From Taklimakanibacter sp049323275 (GTDB taxonomy: Bacteria; Pseudomonadota; Alphaproteobacteria; Rhizobiales; Aestuariivirgaceae): a stretch of 64,000 nt of DNA. Position numbers and translations under genes: made by a program. The stretch is taken from the NCBI GenBank assembly GCA_049323275.1, contig JBMOOM010000112.1:124001-188000 (forward strand), in the 5' to 3' direction. Positions 1-9,115 of the stretch are shown here, in pieces; within the stretch, counting starts at the first letter, position 1; the number at the start of each line of letters is the position of its first letter. Below the pieces are notes generated by a model, which was not told the origin of the DNA, ran no database searches, and worked only from the letters and a program-made list of their open reading frames with translations.

Positions 1-1199
1 GCACCTGCCCGAGCCGCAAATTCCCCTGCAAGCATTCGCTCGGCCTGATGCTGCAGTTCGTCCGCGCGCCGCAGAGCTTCGGCGAGGCGGTCATCCCCGA
101 TTGGGTCGCCGACTGGGCCGGGCGCCGGCGCGCCAAACCGGTAGGTGGTAAGCCCGAAGGCGCCGCCGGACCGCGCGCCTCGCTGGCCGTGGCGGAAGCC
201 GAGGCGGCGCCGGCCGAGAGTGACGAAAAGGCGAGGCAACGCGCCCTCGAGCAACGCGAAAGACTGCGCGCCGAGCGCGAGGACAGCATCCGCCGGGGCC
301 TCGACGAGCTCGATCTGTGGATCTCTGACCGATTGGCGCGCGGCATCGCCCATTTCACCACCGATGCCGCGCAGCAATGCCGGATCGCCGCGCAAAGGCT
401 GGTCGACGCCAAGGCGCCGGCGCTGGCGGCGCGTCTCGACGGCCTGCCGAGCGAGCTTCTGGCGCTGCCCGAACGTCTGCGCGCCGATGCCGCGATCGAA
501 GCGCTTGGATCTTTTCATCTGCTGGCGCAGGCCTATCGGCGCCAGGAGAAGCTGCCGGAAGACCTGCGCCAGGATGTCAGGCGGCTCATCGGCTGGACAC
601 AGGAACGCCAGGCGCTGCTCGACGACAGCTCCGCGCGGCGCGTCAGCGCGGACTGGACCGTCATCGCCACCCACGCCGAAATCCAGCCTGACCGATTGAA
701 ACGCATCGAGACATGGCTCGCGGCCGCGCAAGGCGACGACGCCCTGTATGCGGTGCTCATCGATTTCGTGCCGGTGGCGACGGGCAGCGGCGGGTCGCCC
801 TATCTGCCTGGTGAAAGCTTCACGGCCGAGCTCGTCTATTATCCTTCAGCGGCGCCCTTGCGGGCGCTGATCGCCACGCGTGGTGGCGCTGCGGCGGATA
901 TCCGCCTGCCGGCCAAGCGCCTCGCCGCGGCGCTTGCCGATTATGACGAGCTGCGCGCCCGCCAGCCATGGCTCGACCAATGGCCGATGACGCTTGCCGG
1001 GACCGAGGTGATCCGTTGCAAGGATGCCGGGCTGTGGCTCGCCGACGGTGATGACGGGATCAAGCTGGCGCCGCGCCAGGAGGGCGAGGCGCTGGTGCTC
1101 GGCGATATCCCGCATGAGGCCATCACCGGCCTGTGGGACGGGCGCTTCTTCACCGCCGTTCTGGCCGACACGGCGCTCGGTCGCTGGATACGCGCCTGA
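1..1199 (+). CDS. SWIM zinc finger protein, 5' end outside window
   Basis: The reading frame is already open at base 3, so the start lies upstream of the window. The first codons give the second half of a SWIM zinc finger (CPSRKFPCKHSLGL), a C-x-C...C-x-H metal site used for DNA or protein contact. The first ATG inside the window, at 48, falls just after the finger and is not the true start. The remaining ~380 residues are Ala/Arg/Glu-rich and mostly helical, ending at TGA 1197-1199. It is the first visible gene of a run whose members overlap or nearly touch, which is the order seen for SWIM proteins beside MoxR/VWA genes (E. coli YehQ is a SWIM protein in such a cluster). The zinc finger call is firm; the function is unknown. 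Confidence 0.85.
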   Translation, partial: TCPSRKFPCKHSLGLMLQFVRAPQSFGEAVIPDWVADWAGRRRAKPVGGKPEGAAGPRASLAVAEAEAAPAESDEKARQRALEQRERLRAEREDSIRRGLDELDLWISDRLARGIAHFTTDAAQQCRIAAQRLVDAKAPALAARLDGLPSELLALPERLRADAAIEALGSFHLLAQAYRRQEKLPEDLRQDVRRLIGWTQERQALLDDSSARRVSADWTVIATHAEIQPDRLKRIETWLAAAQGDDALYAVLIDFVPVATGSGGSPYLPGESFTAELVYYPSAAPLRALIATRGGAAADIRLPAKRLAAALADYDELRARQPWLDQWPMTLAGTEVIRCKDAGLWLADGDDGIKLAPRQEGEALVLGDIPHEAITGLWDGRFFTAVLADTALGRWIRA

Positions 1200-2632
1200 T
1201 GATGGATTTCTCATCCGCTTATATCGGCGCGATCCGCCAGGCGATGATGCTGGGTCTGGCGCATCATCCGCTGCCGGACGGCGCTGGCGACACGCTCACC
1301 ACCCTGGCGCTCGTCGCGGCACGCAGCCGTTACGGGCGGCCGCTGCCGCCGCGCCGCGAAAATGATGGCATGCGCGCCAGCGGCGGCATTGATCCCGCGA
1401 CGCTCATGCCCGAGGCTGCGCGGCAGCCGCTGTTGCGTCTCGTCACCGGCAAGGACGGCAGCGCAAGCGACGCGATCGCATGTGCCGCGCTGCGCGCAAT
1501 CAAGCTTTCGGGCCTCGGACTGCATCCCTTCGATTTCTCGCGCCTCGAAGATTTCATCGCGCGCTATGCCGAAGATCTCGGCCCGGCGGAGCGCAAATGG
1601 CTGAAGGAAGTGCGGCCGGACGACAAAAGGAGCGCCGGAACGAGCGACGACGACGGATCCGTCACCGCCGAAAATCTGGATGCGGCCGGCAAGGCGGGGA
1701 AACTCGCTTTCCTGCGCAGCCTGCGCGCCAGCGATCCGGCCAGGGCGCTGAGCCTCATCGAGGGTCTGCTGCCCCAGGAAACGGCGGCCCTGCGCGCCGA
1801 GCTCGTCGGCCTGCTGGGCGTGTCATTGACCAAGGCGGATGCGGCGTTTCTCGAAAGCCTGGCCCAGGACCGCGCTTCCTCGGTGCGCGATGCCGCCGCG
1901 GCGCTGCTGGCGCGTCTTCCCGGCAGTGCCGCCTATGAAGAGAAGCTCGAGCGGCTGCGCGACAGGATCGAGATCAAGAAAGCCGGCCTGCTGCGCCGGC
2001 GGATCGTGCTCGAACTGCGCAAGGAGCCCCGCGCCAATGGGGTTTTTCGGGCATTCGAAGGTTTCCATGAGAACAAGGAGCTGTTCGAAGGCGTCCGGCT
2101 CGGGGATCTGGCGCGCATCCTGAATCTCGCGGAAGACGAGATGATCACCGCCGGTCTCGAACAGGCCGAGCTCGGCAATCTGATCTTCCGCGCCGCCGTT
2201 CTCGAGAATCCGAGGCGCGACCTCAGCCGCTACGCCGCGCTGTTCAAGGGAGACCTCTCTCACCTCACGCTTCTGACCCTGACGGATCTGCTGCCGCGGC
2301 TGGACGCCACCGCGCGGGCGGCTGTGCTCGATCTCACCATATCCCCCAGAGGCTGGAGCTCCCTGCCTGAGCCGATCATCCTTCAGCAAGTCCATGTGGT
2401 GCTGGGCGCGGCCCTGCCGCTGCATCTCGCCACGGATCTGCTGCGTTCGCCGCTTTGGCGCGAGGCGATGGAGGGCGGGCCCGACGATGCCCGCCTGTCC
2501 TGGCTCAGCGCCGTGGCGCCGCTCATCCCGCGGCCGCTTTCCGGGGACTTCCTGCGCGATGCCGAGCCCGAGGCGCGCCGGGCCGCGCTCTATCATCGTT
2601 TTCTTCTCGCTCTTCCCGATCCAGCCATATGA
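1199..2632 (+). CDS. DUF5691-like helical repeat protein
   Basis: The 477-residue product starts at ATG 1199, which overlaps the stop of the SWIM gene (TGATG), implying translational coupling. An open frame continues upstream of that ATG, but it lies inside the SWIM gene. The protein is Leu/Ala/Arg-rich and looks like a solenoid of short helices, with a middle segment (about residues 180-260) resembling HEAT-type repeats. No catalytic motif is visible. Proteins of similar size and position, usually labelled DUF5691, sit between SWIM and MoxR genes in other bacteria; that family assignment rests on context and general composition. A scaffold or substrate-binding role for the neighbouring ATPase is inference. 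Confidence 0.7.
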   Translation: MMDFSSAYIGAIRQAMMLGLAHHPLPDGAGDTLTTLALVAARSRYGRPLPPRRENDGMRASGGIDPATLMPEAARQPLLRLVTGKDGSASDAIACAALRAIKLSGLGLHPFDFSRLEDFIARYAEDLGPAERKWLKEVRPDDKRSAGTSDDDGSVTAENLDAAGKAGKLAFLRSLRASDPARALSLIEGLLPQETAALRAELVGLLGVSLTKADAAFLESLAQDRASSVRDAAAALLARLPGSAAYEEKLERLRDRIEIKKAGLLRRRIVLELRKEPRANGVFRAFEGFHENKELFEGVRLGDLARILNLAEDEMITAGLEQAELGNLIFRAAVLENPRRDLSRYAALFKGDLSHLTLLTLTDLLPRLDATARAAVLDLTISPRGWSSLPEPIILQQVHVVLGAALPLHLATDLLRSPLWREAMEGGPDDARLSWLSAVAPLIPRPLSGDFLRDAEPEARRAALYHRFLLALPDPAI

Positions 2633-2639
2633 GGACGTA

Positions 2640-3746
2640 ATGGCCCAGACAGCGAAACCACGCGACGCTTCGGCGGAGCTCCGGCGCACGGCCGAAGATG
2701 CCTATGGGACCGAGCTCGCGGCGCTCGCCAAAGCGGATGACCGGCCGCGCCCGCCGGGCTGGAAGCTTTCGCCGCAAGCCGCCGTCGCCTATCTGATGGG
2801 CGGCAGGCTGAAAGACGGCCAGGAGATCACGGCGAAATATATCGGCAACCGCCGCCTGATCGAGACGGCCGTCGCAACGCTCGCCACCGACCGGGCGCTG
2901 CTGCTGCTCGGCGTGCCGGGCACCGCCAAATCCTGGGTGTCGGAGCATCTCGCGGCGGCGATCTCGGGCAATTCGCAGCGCCTCATCCAATGCACCGCCG
3001 GCACCGACGAGAACCAGATCAGATATGGCTGGAACTATGCGCTGCTGCTCGCCAAGGGGCCGTCGCGCGCGGCGCTGGTCGAAACGCCGCTGATGCGCGC
3101 GATGGAGGAGGGCAGCCTGCTGCGTCTCGAGGAACTGACGCGCATGGGCTCCGATGTGCAGGACACGCTCATCACGGTGCTGTCGGAGAAGATCCTGCCC
3201 ATTCCGGAGCTCAACGACATGGTTCACGCGCAGCGCGGCTTCAATGTCATCGCCACCGCCAACAACCGCGACAAGGGCGTCAACGAGCTGTCCTCGGCTC
3301 TCAAGCGCCGCTTCAATGTCGTCGTGCTGCCGCTGCCCACCGACATCGAGGAGGAAACCGCCATCGTCAGCAAGCGGGTCAATGAGATCGGCACGGGGCT
3401 GACGCTGCCCGAGATCGAGCCGGCCGACAAGGAGATCGCCCGGGTGGTGACGATCTTCCGCGAATTGCGCGACGGGCAGACGCTCAACGGCAAGCAGAAG
3501 CTCAAATCGCCAAGCGGCACCTTGTCCACCGCCGAGGCCATTTCGGTGGGCATCGGCGCCTGGGCGGAAGCGGCGCATTTCGGCTCCGGCGCCATCGACG
3601 CGACGTCGCTCTCCGCCAATATCGTCGGCGCGGTGGTGAAGGATCCGGTGCAGGACCGCATCGTGCTGCAGGAATATCTCGAATCGGTGATACGCGAGCG
3701 CCAGGGCTGGCGCGACCTCTATGACGCGATCCGGGAAGTGATGTGA
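2640..3746 (+). CDS. MoxR-family AAA+ ATPase (YehL-like)
   Basis: The 368-residue AAA+ ATPase starts at ATG 2640, seven bases after the previous stop. Walker A is GVPGTAKS (residues 91-98), Walker B is LLRLEE (about 160-165), sensor 1 is in NVIATANN (about 202-209), and a conserved Arg pair follows in SALKRRFN (about 219-226). Order and length match MoxR-type ATPases, which act as chaperone-like motors together with VWA-domain partners. The last codons overlap the next gene by four bases. Together with the DUF5682 and VWA neighbours it corresponds best to the YehL subfamily. The likely job is ATP-driven remodelling or metal-cofactor insertion on a partner protein; the client is unknown. Confidence 0.93.
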   Translation: MAQTAKPRDASAELRRTAEDAYGTELAALAKADDRPRPPGWKLSPQAAVAYLMGGRLKDGQEITAKYIGNRRLIETAVATLATDRALLLLGVPGTAKSWVSEHLAAAISGNSQRLIQCTAGTDENQIRYGWNYALLLAKGPSRAALVETPLMRAMEEGSLLRLEELTRMGSDVQDTLITVLSEKILPIPELNDMVHAQRGFNVIATANNRDKGVNELSSALKRRFNVVVLPLPTDIEEETAIVSKRVNEIGTGLTLPEIEPADKEIARVVTIFRELRDGQTLNGKQKLKSPSGTLSTAEAISVGIGAWAEAAHFGSGAIDATSLSANIVGAVVKDPVQDRIVLQEYLESVIRERQGWRDLYDAIREVM

Positions 3747-5995
3747 CGCAAGACCGTCTCCATCTTCTCGGCATCCGGCATCATGGTCCGGGCTCGGCCG
3801 CGAGCGTGCTCGCGGCCCTGGACGGCATCACGCCGGCGGTCGTGCTGATCGAGGGTCCGCCCGAGGCCAATGACATCATCGCTTTTGCCGCCCGGCCTGG
3901 CATGCGCCCGCCGATCGCGCTGCTCATCCATCCCGCCGACGATGCGGCGCGCGCCGTATTCTATCCTTTCGCGGAATTCTCCCCCGAATGGCAGGCGATC
4001 CATTGGGCGCTGAAGCATGAATGCGCGGTGCGCTTCATCGATCTCTCGGCACTGAGCCGTCCGACTCAGCCGGCCGAAGATGAAATCGCTCCGCAAGAAG
4101 GGGCATTGCTGCGCCACGATCCGCTGAGCGCGCTTGCCGCGGCGGCGGGTGAAAGCGACGGGGAGAGCTGGTGGAACGCGCTGGTCGAGCAGGCGGCGCA
4201 TGAACGCGGAGTCTTCGCCGCGATCGAGCAGGCGATGAGCGCGGTGCGGGAGAGTTTCGAAGCGACGCGGCCGTCGCCGCCCGAGGAAGAGTGCCGCGAG
4301 GCGCATATGCGGCTCGAGATCGGCAAGGCCCTCGGCGAGAGCGATGGCGCGGTCGCCGTCATCTGCGGCGCCTGGCATGTGCCGGCCCTGCGCCGCACGG
4401 TATCCGCGAGACAGGATCGTGAAAAACTCAAGGGCCTCGCCAAGGTCAAGGCGGTCGCCACCTGGGTGCCGTGGACCGATACGCGGCTCGCCGCGCTCTC
4501 GGGCTATGGCGCCGGCATCGTATCGCCCGGCTGGTACCGCCATCTCTGGCATGATCTCGGCACGCGCGAGAGGAAGGTCGAGCCGGTGCCGATGGCGGCG
4601 CGCTGGCAGGCGCATGTCGCCGCGCTGCTGCGCGCGGAAGGACTGCCGGCCGCCACCGCTTCGGTCATCGAGGCGGCCCGCCTGTCGGTGAGCCTCGCCG
4701 CTTTGCGCGGCCATCCGGTGCCGGGCCTGCGCGAGATGCAGGACGCCTCGCTCTCGGCTCTGTGCCATGGCGACGACATCCTGCTGCGCCTCATCGAGAC
4801 GCGCCTGGTGATCGGCCAGGAGATCGGCGAGATCGACGACAGCGTGCCGCAGATGCCGCTCGCCGCGGATCTGGCGCGCTGGCAGAAGAAATTGCGGCTC
4901 AAGCCCGAAGCGACCGAGCAGGAAGTGGCGCTCGATCTGCGCAGCGAAACGGGCCTCGCCAAATCGGCGCTGCTGCACCGGCTGCTGCTCATCGATCTGC
5001 CCTGGGGACGGCTCAGCGAGGCGCAGGCCGGACGCGGCACCTTCCGCGAAATCTGGCATTTGCTCTGGCAGCCGGAATTCAGCGTGAAGCTCGCCGAAGC
5101 GCTGCGCTTCGGTACGACGATCGAGCAGGCGGCCGGCAATGCGGCGCTCGAAGCGGGCGAGAAGGAGCAGGGTCTCAAGCGCTGCTCTGAGCTCATCGGC
5201 CTCGCCCTCAATGCCGATCTGCCCGCGGTGGCGGAAAAGCTGGTCGCGCGGCTGCAGGTTTTGAGCGTCAGCGCCGGCGACATCGCCGCCCTCATGCAGG
5301 CGGTGCCGCCGCTTGCCAATATCCTGCGCTATGGAACGGCCCGGCGCCTGCCGAAAGAAGCGCTCGAAAACCTCATCACGTCGCTCACGGCCGAAATCCA
5401 CGCCGGCTTCGGCCCGGCCTGCCGCGGCCTCAATGAGGAAGCAGCACGGACGATGTTCGCCGCCATGCAGGGTTTCGACGGCGCGGTCGAGCTTCTCGCC
5501 GAGGCGCATCAGAGGGACAGCTGGCTCGATGCGCTGATGAGACTCGAGCAGGACGATCAGGCATCGGCATTCCTGCGCGGCTATGCGCTGCGCCGGCTCT
5601 ATGACCGGCAGCGCCTCGCGGCTGACAGGGCGGCCGCGCGGCTGGCGCGGGCTCTGTCGCCCGCCATTCCGGTCAGCGAGGCGGGCCTGTGGCTCGAAGG
5701 CTTTCTCGCCGGCGCGGCGCAGCTTCTGCTCCATGATGCGCGCCTCTTCCGGATCATCGACATGTTCCTCGCCGGGCTGGCGGAGGACGCCTTCATCGAA
5801 ATGCTGCCGATGCTGCGCCGGGCCCTGGGCGCCTTCGACCAGATGGAGCGCCGCCGTCTCCTCGAGGCCGTGAAGCATGGCAAGACCGCCGGCGCCGGCA
5901 CGGTCGCCGACAGGGAAGACGATCCGCGCGCCGCGGCCGCCTTCGCCAAGGCGCTGCCGCTCCTGAAAACGATACTGGGTCTCGCCGATGAGTGA
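3743..5995 (+). CDS. DUF5682 family protein, TraB/TIKI-like N-terminus
   Basis: The 750-residue protein starts at GTG 3743, overlapping the MoxR stop by four bases. Size and place match E. coli YehM. The N-terminus reads LLGIRHHGPGS (residues 8-18), then VVLIEGP (33-39), and later CGAWHVPAL (about 208-216). His13/His14, Glu37 and His212 reproduce the spaced His/Glu/GxxH pattern of the TraB/TIKI/EreA/ChaN group of putative metallohydrolases. The remaining ~500 residues are helical and Leu/Ala-rich. No signal peptide is seen, so it is probably cytoplasmic. DUF5682 membership is fairly secure; hydrolase activity is inferred from the motif pattern and is not established for this family. Confidence 0.85.
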   Translation: MTQDRLHLLGIRHHGPGSAASVLAALDGITPAVVLIEGPPEANDIIAFAARPGMRPPIALLIHPADDAARAVFYPFAEFSPEWQAIHWALKHECAVRFIDLSALSRPTQPAEDEIAPQEGALLRHDPLSALAAAAGESDGESWWNALVEQAAHERGVFAAIEQAMSAVRESFEATRPSPPEEECREAHMRLEIGKALGESDGAVAVICGAWHVPALRRTVSARQDREKLKGLAKVKAVATWVPWTDTRLAALSGYGAGIVSPGWYRHLWHDLGTRERKVEPVPMAARWQAHVAALLRAEGLPAATASVIEAARLSVSLAALRGHPVPGLREMQDASLSALCHGDDILLRLIETRLVIGQEIGEIDDSVPQMPLAADLARWQKKLRLKPEATEQEVALDLRSETGLAKSALLHRLLLIDLPWGRLSEAQAGRGTFREIWHLLWQPEFSVKLAEALRFGTTIEQAAGNAALEAGEKEQGLKRCSELIGLALNADLPAVAEKLVARLQVLSVSAGDIAALMQAVPPLANILRYGTARRLPKEALENLITSLTAEIHAGFGPACRGLNEEAARTMFAAMQGFDGAVELLAEAHQRDSWLDALMRLEQDDQASAFLRGYALRRLYDRQRLAADRAAARLARALSPAIPVSEAGLWLEGFLAGAAQLLLHDARLFRIIDMFLAGLAEDAFIEMLPMLRRALGAFDQMERRRLLEAVKHGKTAGAGTVADREDDPRAAAAFAKALPLLKTILGLADE

Positions 5996-7154
5996 GCCCG
6001 ACGGGAAAGAGAGGTACCGCCGCTGGCGGCTGGCGCTCGGCGACGAGGAGGACACGGCCTCGCTGTCGGAGCGCGATCTGCGCATCGATCGGGCTCTGTC
6101 GGCCATCTATGGCGCGCCCGAAGGCGGGAAAGGCAGGGGCGGGCTTGGCGGGTCGGCGCCGCGGGTGGCGCGCTGGCTCGGCGATGTCCGCGAATTCTTC
6201 CCGACGCCGGTCGTGCAGGTCATCCAGAAGGATGCTTTCGAGCGCCTGGGCCTCAAGCGCATGCTGCTCGAGCCCGAATTGCTGGCGAGCTTCGAGGCCG
6301 ATGTACATCTCGTCGCCGATCTCATGAGCCTCGGCCGCGCCATTCCGGAAAAGACGAAAGAAACCGCCCGTCAGGTCATCCGCAAGGTGGTCGACGAGCT
6401 CATGGCGCGGCTGGCGCAGAAGACCAGCGAAGCGGTGCGCGGCGCCGTGAACAAACGCAAGCGCACCACGCGGCCGCGTTTCGGCGACATCGACTGGCCG
6501 CGCACGATCCGGGCCAATCTCCGCCACTACCAGGCCGAGCAGGCGGCGATCGTCCCGGAAAAGCTCGTCGGTTATGCGCGCAAGACCCGCATCGCCGATC
6601 TCGACGACATCATCCTCTGCGTCGACCAGTCGGGGTCGATGGCGAGCTCGGTCGTCTATTCCTCGATCTTCGCCGCGGTCCTGGCGTCGCTGTCGGCGGT
6701 TTCGACCAAATTCGTCGTCTTCGACACGGCGGTCGTCGACCTCACCGAGAAGCTCGCCGATCCGGTCGATGTGCTGTTCGGCGTGCAGCTGGGCGGCGGC
6801 ACCGACATCAACCGGGCACTCGCTTATGTGCGCGACCTGGTCGGGCAGCCGGAGCGCACCCATCTCATTCTCGTCACCGATCTCTTCGAGGGCGGCAATC
6901 GCGACGAGATGCTGGCGCGCGCCGAGGAGGCGGTGGCCTCGGGCATCAATGTGATCGTGCTGCTCGCCCTGAGCGACGACGGCAAGCCGCAATATGACAC
7001 GGCGGCGGCGCAGCATCTGGCGGCGCTCGGCTGTCCGGTCTTCGCCTGCACGCCGGACCGGTTTCCGGATCTGATGGCGACGGCGCTGCAGAAGGGCGAC
7101 ATCCAGGCCTGGGCTTCGGCGCAGGGGCTGGTAACGGTGCGAGCGGCGGAGTGA
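5988..7154 (+). CDS. VWA domain protein (YehP/CoxE-like)
   Basis: The 388-residue protein starts at ATG 5988, eight bases inside the DUF5682 gene. The N-terminal ~200 residues are helical and basic. The von Willebrand A domain carries a complete MIDAS: D213-Q-S215-G-S217, Thr272 in GGGTDI and Asp298 in VTDLFEGG, so a bound divalent ion is expected. VWA proteins of this kind pair with MoxR ATPases as adaptor or target-recognition subunits. E. coli YehP has similar length and neighbours. The stop (7152-7154) abuts the end of the opposing gene at 7155 with no intervening terminator-like hairpin. Confidence 0.92.
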   Translation: MSEPDGKERYRRWRLALGDEEDTASLSERDLRIDRALSAIYGAPEGGKGRGGLGGSAPRVARWLGDVREFFPTPVVQVIQKDAFERLGLKRMLLEPELLASFEADVHLVADLMSLGRAIPEKTKETARQVIRKVVDELMARLAQKTSEAVRGAVNKRKRTTRPRFGDIDWPRTIRANLRHYQAEQAAIVPEKLVGYARKTRIADLDDIILCVDQSGSMASSVVYSSIFAAVLASLSAVSTKFVVFDTAVVDLTEKLADPVDVLFGVQLGGGTDINRALAYVRDLVGQPERTHLILVTDLFEGGNRDEMLARAEEAVASGINVIVLLALSDDGKPQYDTAAAQHLAALGCPVFACTPDRFPDLMATALQKGDIQAWASAQGLVTVRAAE

Positions 7155-7892
7155 TCAGGCGGCCACGGCCGCGCTTCTATCCTCGGGCTTCAGCCAGACA
7201 TCGAGGAAGCCCGACAGCCAGTCGCGTACCGGCGCATCATGAAGCATCTGACCGGCGAGCTGCTCGGCGCCATTCTGGGCGCCCTTCAGCACGAAGCGAT
7301 GCGCGCCCGTCACCGACCAGCGATGCATCATGAGCCGCGTCACTTCCGGATGGAATTGCAGCCCGAAGGCCGAGGCGCCATAGCGGAAAGCCTGGTTGGC
7401 GAAGGTCTCGCCGGTGGCCAGGAGCTCGCATCCATCCGTGAGCGTGAATCCCTCGCGGTGCCAGTGATAGACCTGGCCCGGCCAGTCGCCGCCGAGCTTG
7501 CGGCCCGCATCGGTGGCCTTGAGAGGATAATAGCCGATCTCGACAAGGCCATCGGCGTGCGGGCCGACCGTGCCGCCCAGATGGCGCGACAGCATCTGGG
7601 CGCCGAGGCAGATGCCGAGAAAGGGCTTCCCTTCCTTCAGCGGCACGCCGATCCAGTCGGTTTCGTCGCGGATGAAGGCATCGCAGTCATTGGCGCTCAT
7701 CGGGCCGCCGAAGATGGCGGCGCCTGAATGATCGGCGAGGGTTTCCGGAAGCTTGTCGCCGAGGCAGGGACGACGGATATCGAGCGTATAGCCCTTTTCC
7801 CTGAGCATGTGGCCGACCCTCCCGGGTGAGGAGGTTTCGGAATGCAGCACGATGAGGATTTTGCCGGCGGGCATGATTCGCAAGGGTGACAT
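7155..7892 (-). CDS. class I glutamine amidotransferase-like protein
   Basis: The product is 245 residues from ATG 7892, and a longer frame reaches 7955. A single-domain glutaminase fold is indicated by the nucleophile elbow GICLGAQ (Cys95) and the His-Glu pair in LQFHPEV (His181, Glu183), completing the triad. Free-standing proteins of this type, often named GMP-synthase-like amidotransferases, hydrolyse glutamine or related gamma-glutamyl compounds; the acceptor is not evident here. The start is uncertain because no strong Shine-Dalgarno precedes 7892 or the in-frame ATG at 7874. It is convergent with the VWA gene and lies downstream of an SDR on the same strand, with an 81-bp gap that may hold its own promoter. 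Confidence 0.85.
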   Translation of the reverse strand: MSPLRIMPAGKILIVLHSETSSPGRVGHMLREKGYTLDIRRPCLGDKLPETLADHSGAAIFGGPMSANDCDAFIRDETDWIGVPLKEGKPFLGICLGAQMLSRHLGGTVGPHADGLVEIGYYPLKATDAGRKLGGDWPGQVYHWHREGFTLTDGCELLATGETFANQAFRYGASAFGLQFHPEVTRLMMHRWSVTGAHRFVLKGAQNGAEQLAGQMLHDAPVRDWLSGFLDVWLKPEDRSAAVAA

Positions 7893-7973
7893 GGGAAATG
7901 GTCTGGCGTCGAGAGGGTCTTTGGCGGCGCGTCGGCCTATCGGAAAAGTCTGCACCCCTTCGGGCCGATGCGT

Positions 7974-8777
7974 CTACTTGGCTTTCGCTGCGCCCATTGC
8001 ACGCCTGATCACCGGCAGGATCATGCGCCGCGGCGCGCCGCGCAGCGCATAGGCGGTGAGCTTGTTCATCGTGCCGGGCACCACCAGCCTTTCGCCGTCC
8101 TTGAAGCCGGCCCAGCCGGCCTGGGCCACCGCCATGGCGCTCTTCGGGATGACCCGGCTCAACATGCGGGCCTGCTTCATGCCGGCGCGGCGCTGGAAGC
8201 CGGTCTCGACCGGGCCGGGGCTCAGGGTGGTGAGGGTCACGCCCGTGCCCTTGGTTTCCTCATGGAGCGCGTCGGTGAAGGAGACGACGAAGGCCTTGGT
8301 GGCGAAATAGACCGCCATATTGGGGCCCGGCATGAAACCCGCGGTCGAGGCGACATTGATGACGCCGCCGCGGCCCTTGGCGATCATCTGCGGCAGGAAG
8401 CGCAAGGTGATGTCGGCGAGGCTTCTGACATTGAGGTCGATCATCCTGAGCTGATCCTCGCGCGAAAGCTCGGACGCCTTGCCGATCAGCCCGAAGCCGG
8501 CATTGTTGATGATGATATCGGGCGCGAGCTTGCGCGCCTCGAGCTCATTGGCGAGCCTGTCGCCGGCGCCCGGCGCGCCCAGGTCATGCACGATGACGGA
8601 AACCGGCACGGCGTAGCGTGCGATCACCACGCCGCGCACCCGGTGCAATTCGGCCTCGCTGCGCGCCACCAGGATGAGAGGGTGGCCTTCGCCCGCCGCG
8701 ACATGGGCAAAAGCCTCACCGATGCCGCTCGAGGCGCCGGTGATCAGAACCGTCGGAAAGGGGGATTTATCGTCCAT
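7974..8777 (-). CDS. SDR family NAD(P)-dependent oxidoreductase
   Basis: The 267-residue short-chain dehydrogenase has the nucleotide-binding motif TGASSGIG (residues 13-20), the structural NNAG motif, and the active-site Tyr/Lys of YFATK in the middle third. Family members reduce or oxidise carbonyl/hydroxyl groups with NAD(P)H; the substrate cannot be read from the sequence. It lies between the amidotransferase and the formate dehydrogenase operon on the same strand. Gaps of about 80-105 bp on each side suggest an independent transcript. The start at ATG 8777 gives the expected distance of about a dozen residues to the Rossmann glycines. Confidence 0.92.
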   Translation of the reverse strand: MDDKSPFPTVLITGASSGIGEAFAHVAAGEGHPLILVARSEAELHRVRGVVIARYAVPVSVIVHDLGAPGAGDRLANELEARKLAPDIIINNAGFGLIGKASELSREDQLRMIDLNVRSLADITLRFLPQMIAKGRGGVINVASTAGFMPGPNMAVYFATKAFVVSFTDALHEETKGTGVTLTTLSPGPVETGFQRRAGMKQARMLSRVIPKSAMAVAQAGWAGFKDGERLVVPGTMNKLTAYALRGAPRRMILPVIRRAMGAAKAK

Positions 8778-8882
8778 CGCCCCTGTCTATACGGCAATTG
8801 GGGCGGAGAAAAGATGGTCCGTATACCCCGTTTTAGCGCCTTCCTTTCCCAACGGCGCTTTGCCTGCCGGGCAGCGACAGGG

Positions 8883-9098
8883 TCAGCCGAGACCGAGCTT
8901 CCTGCCGGCGGCGAGGGCTATCGGGCTCAGGGCGCCGGCCTCCTTGGCGATCACCTCGGCCAGCTGCTTGCGCATGCGCGGGTCCCAGTAGGACTTGATG
9001 TGGTTGGCCGTTTCCTTGACCGCCTCGTCTTCCGGATAGCCGGCGAAGGCCTTGGCGATCTGATTGGCCATGCGTTTGATGTCGCTGAATTTGTCCAT
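8883..9098 (-). CDS. fdsD: formate dehydrogenase subunit delta
   Basis: The 71-residue protein begins MDKFSDIKRMANQIAKAFAG and contains HIKSYWDPRM, both typical of the small delta subunit of soluble NAD-dependent formate dehydrogenases. It is thought to help maturation or stability of the complex and carries no cofactor. It is the last gene of the fds operon, 17 bp after fdhD. A longer open frame on the same strand reaches 9557, but that extension lies inside fdhD in another frame and is not protein-like. Confidence 0.93.
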   Translation of the reverse strand: MDKFSDIKRMANQIAKAFAGYPEDEAVKETANHIKSYWDPRMRKQLAEVIAKEAGALSPIALAAGRKLGLG

Positions 9099-9115
9099 GC
9101 GCGGGGTCTGCCTGA

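Noticed and set aside
3719..6106. Very long open frame (795 codons) on the minus strand opposite the DUF5682 gene
   Set aside because: It mirrors the third-position GC bias of the plus-strand gene, is Arg/Glu/Ala-rich without motifs, and the plus strand carries clear conserved motifs and overlapping gene junctions.
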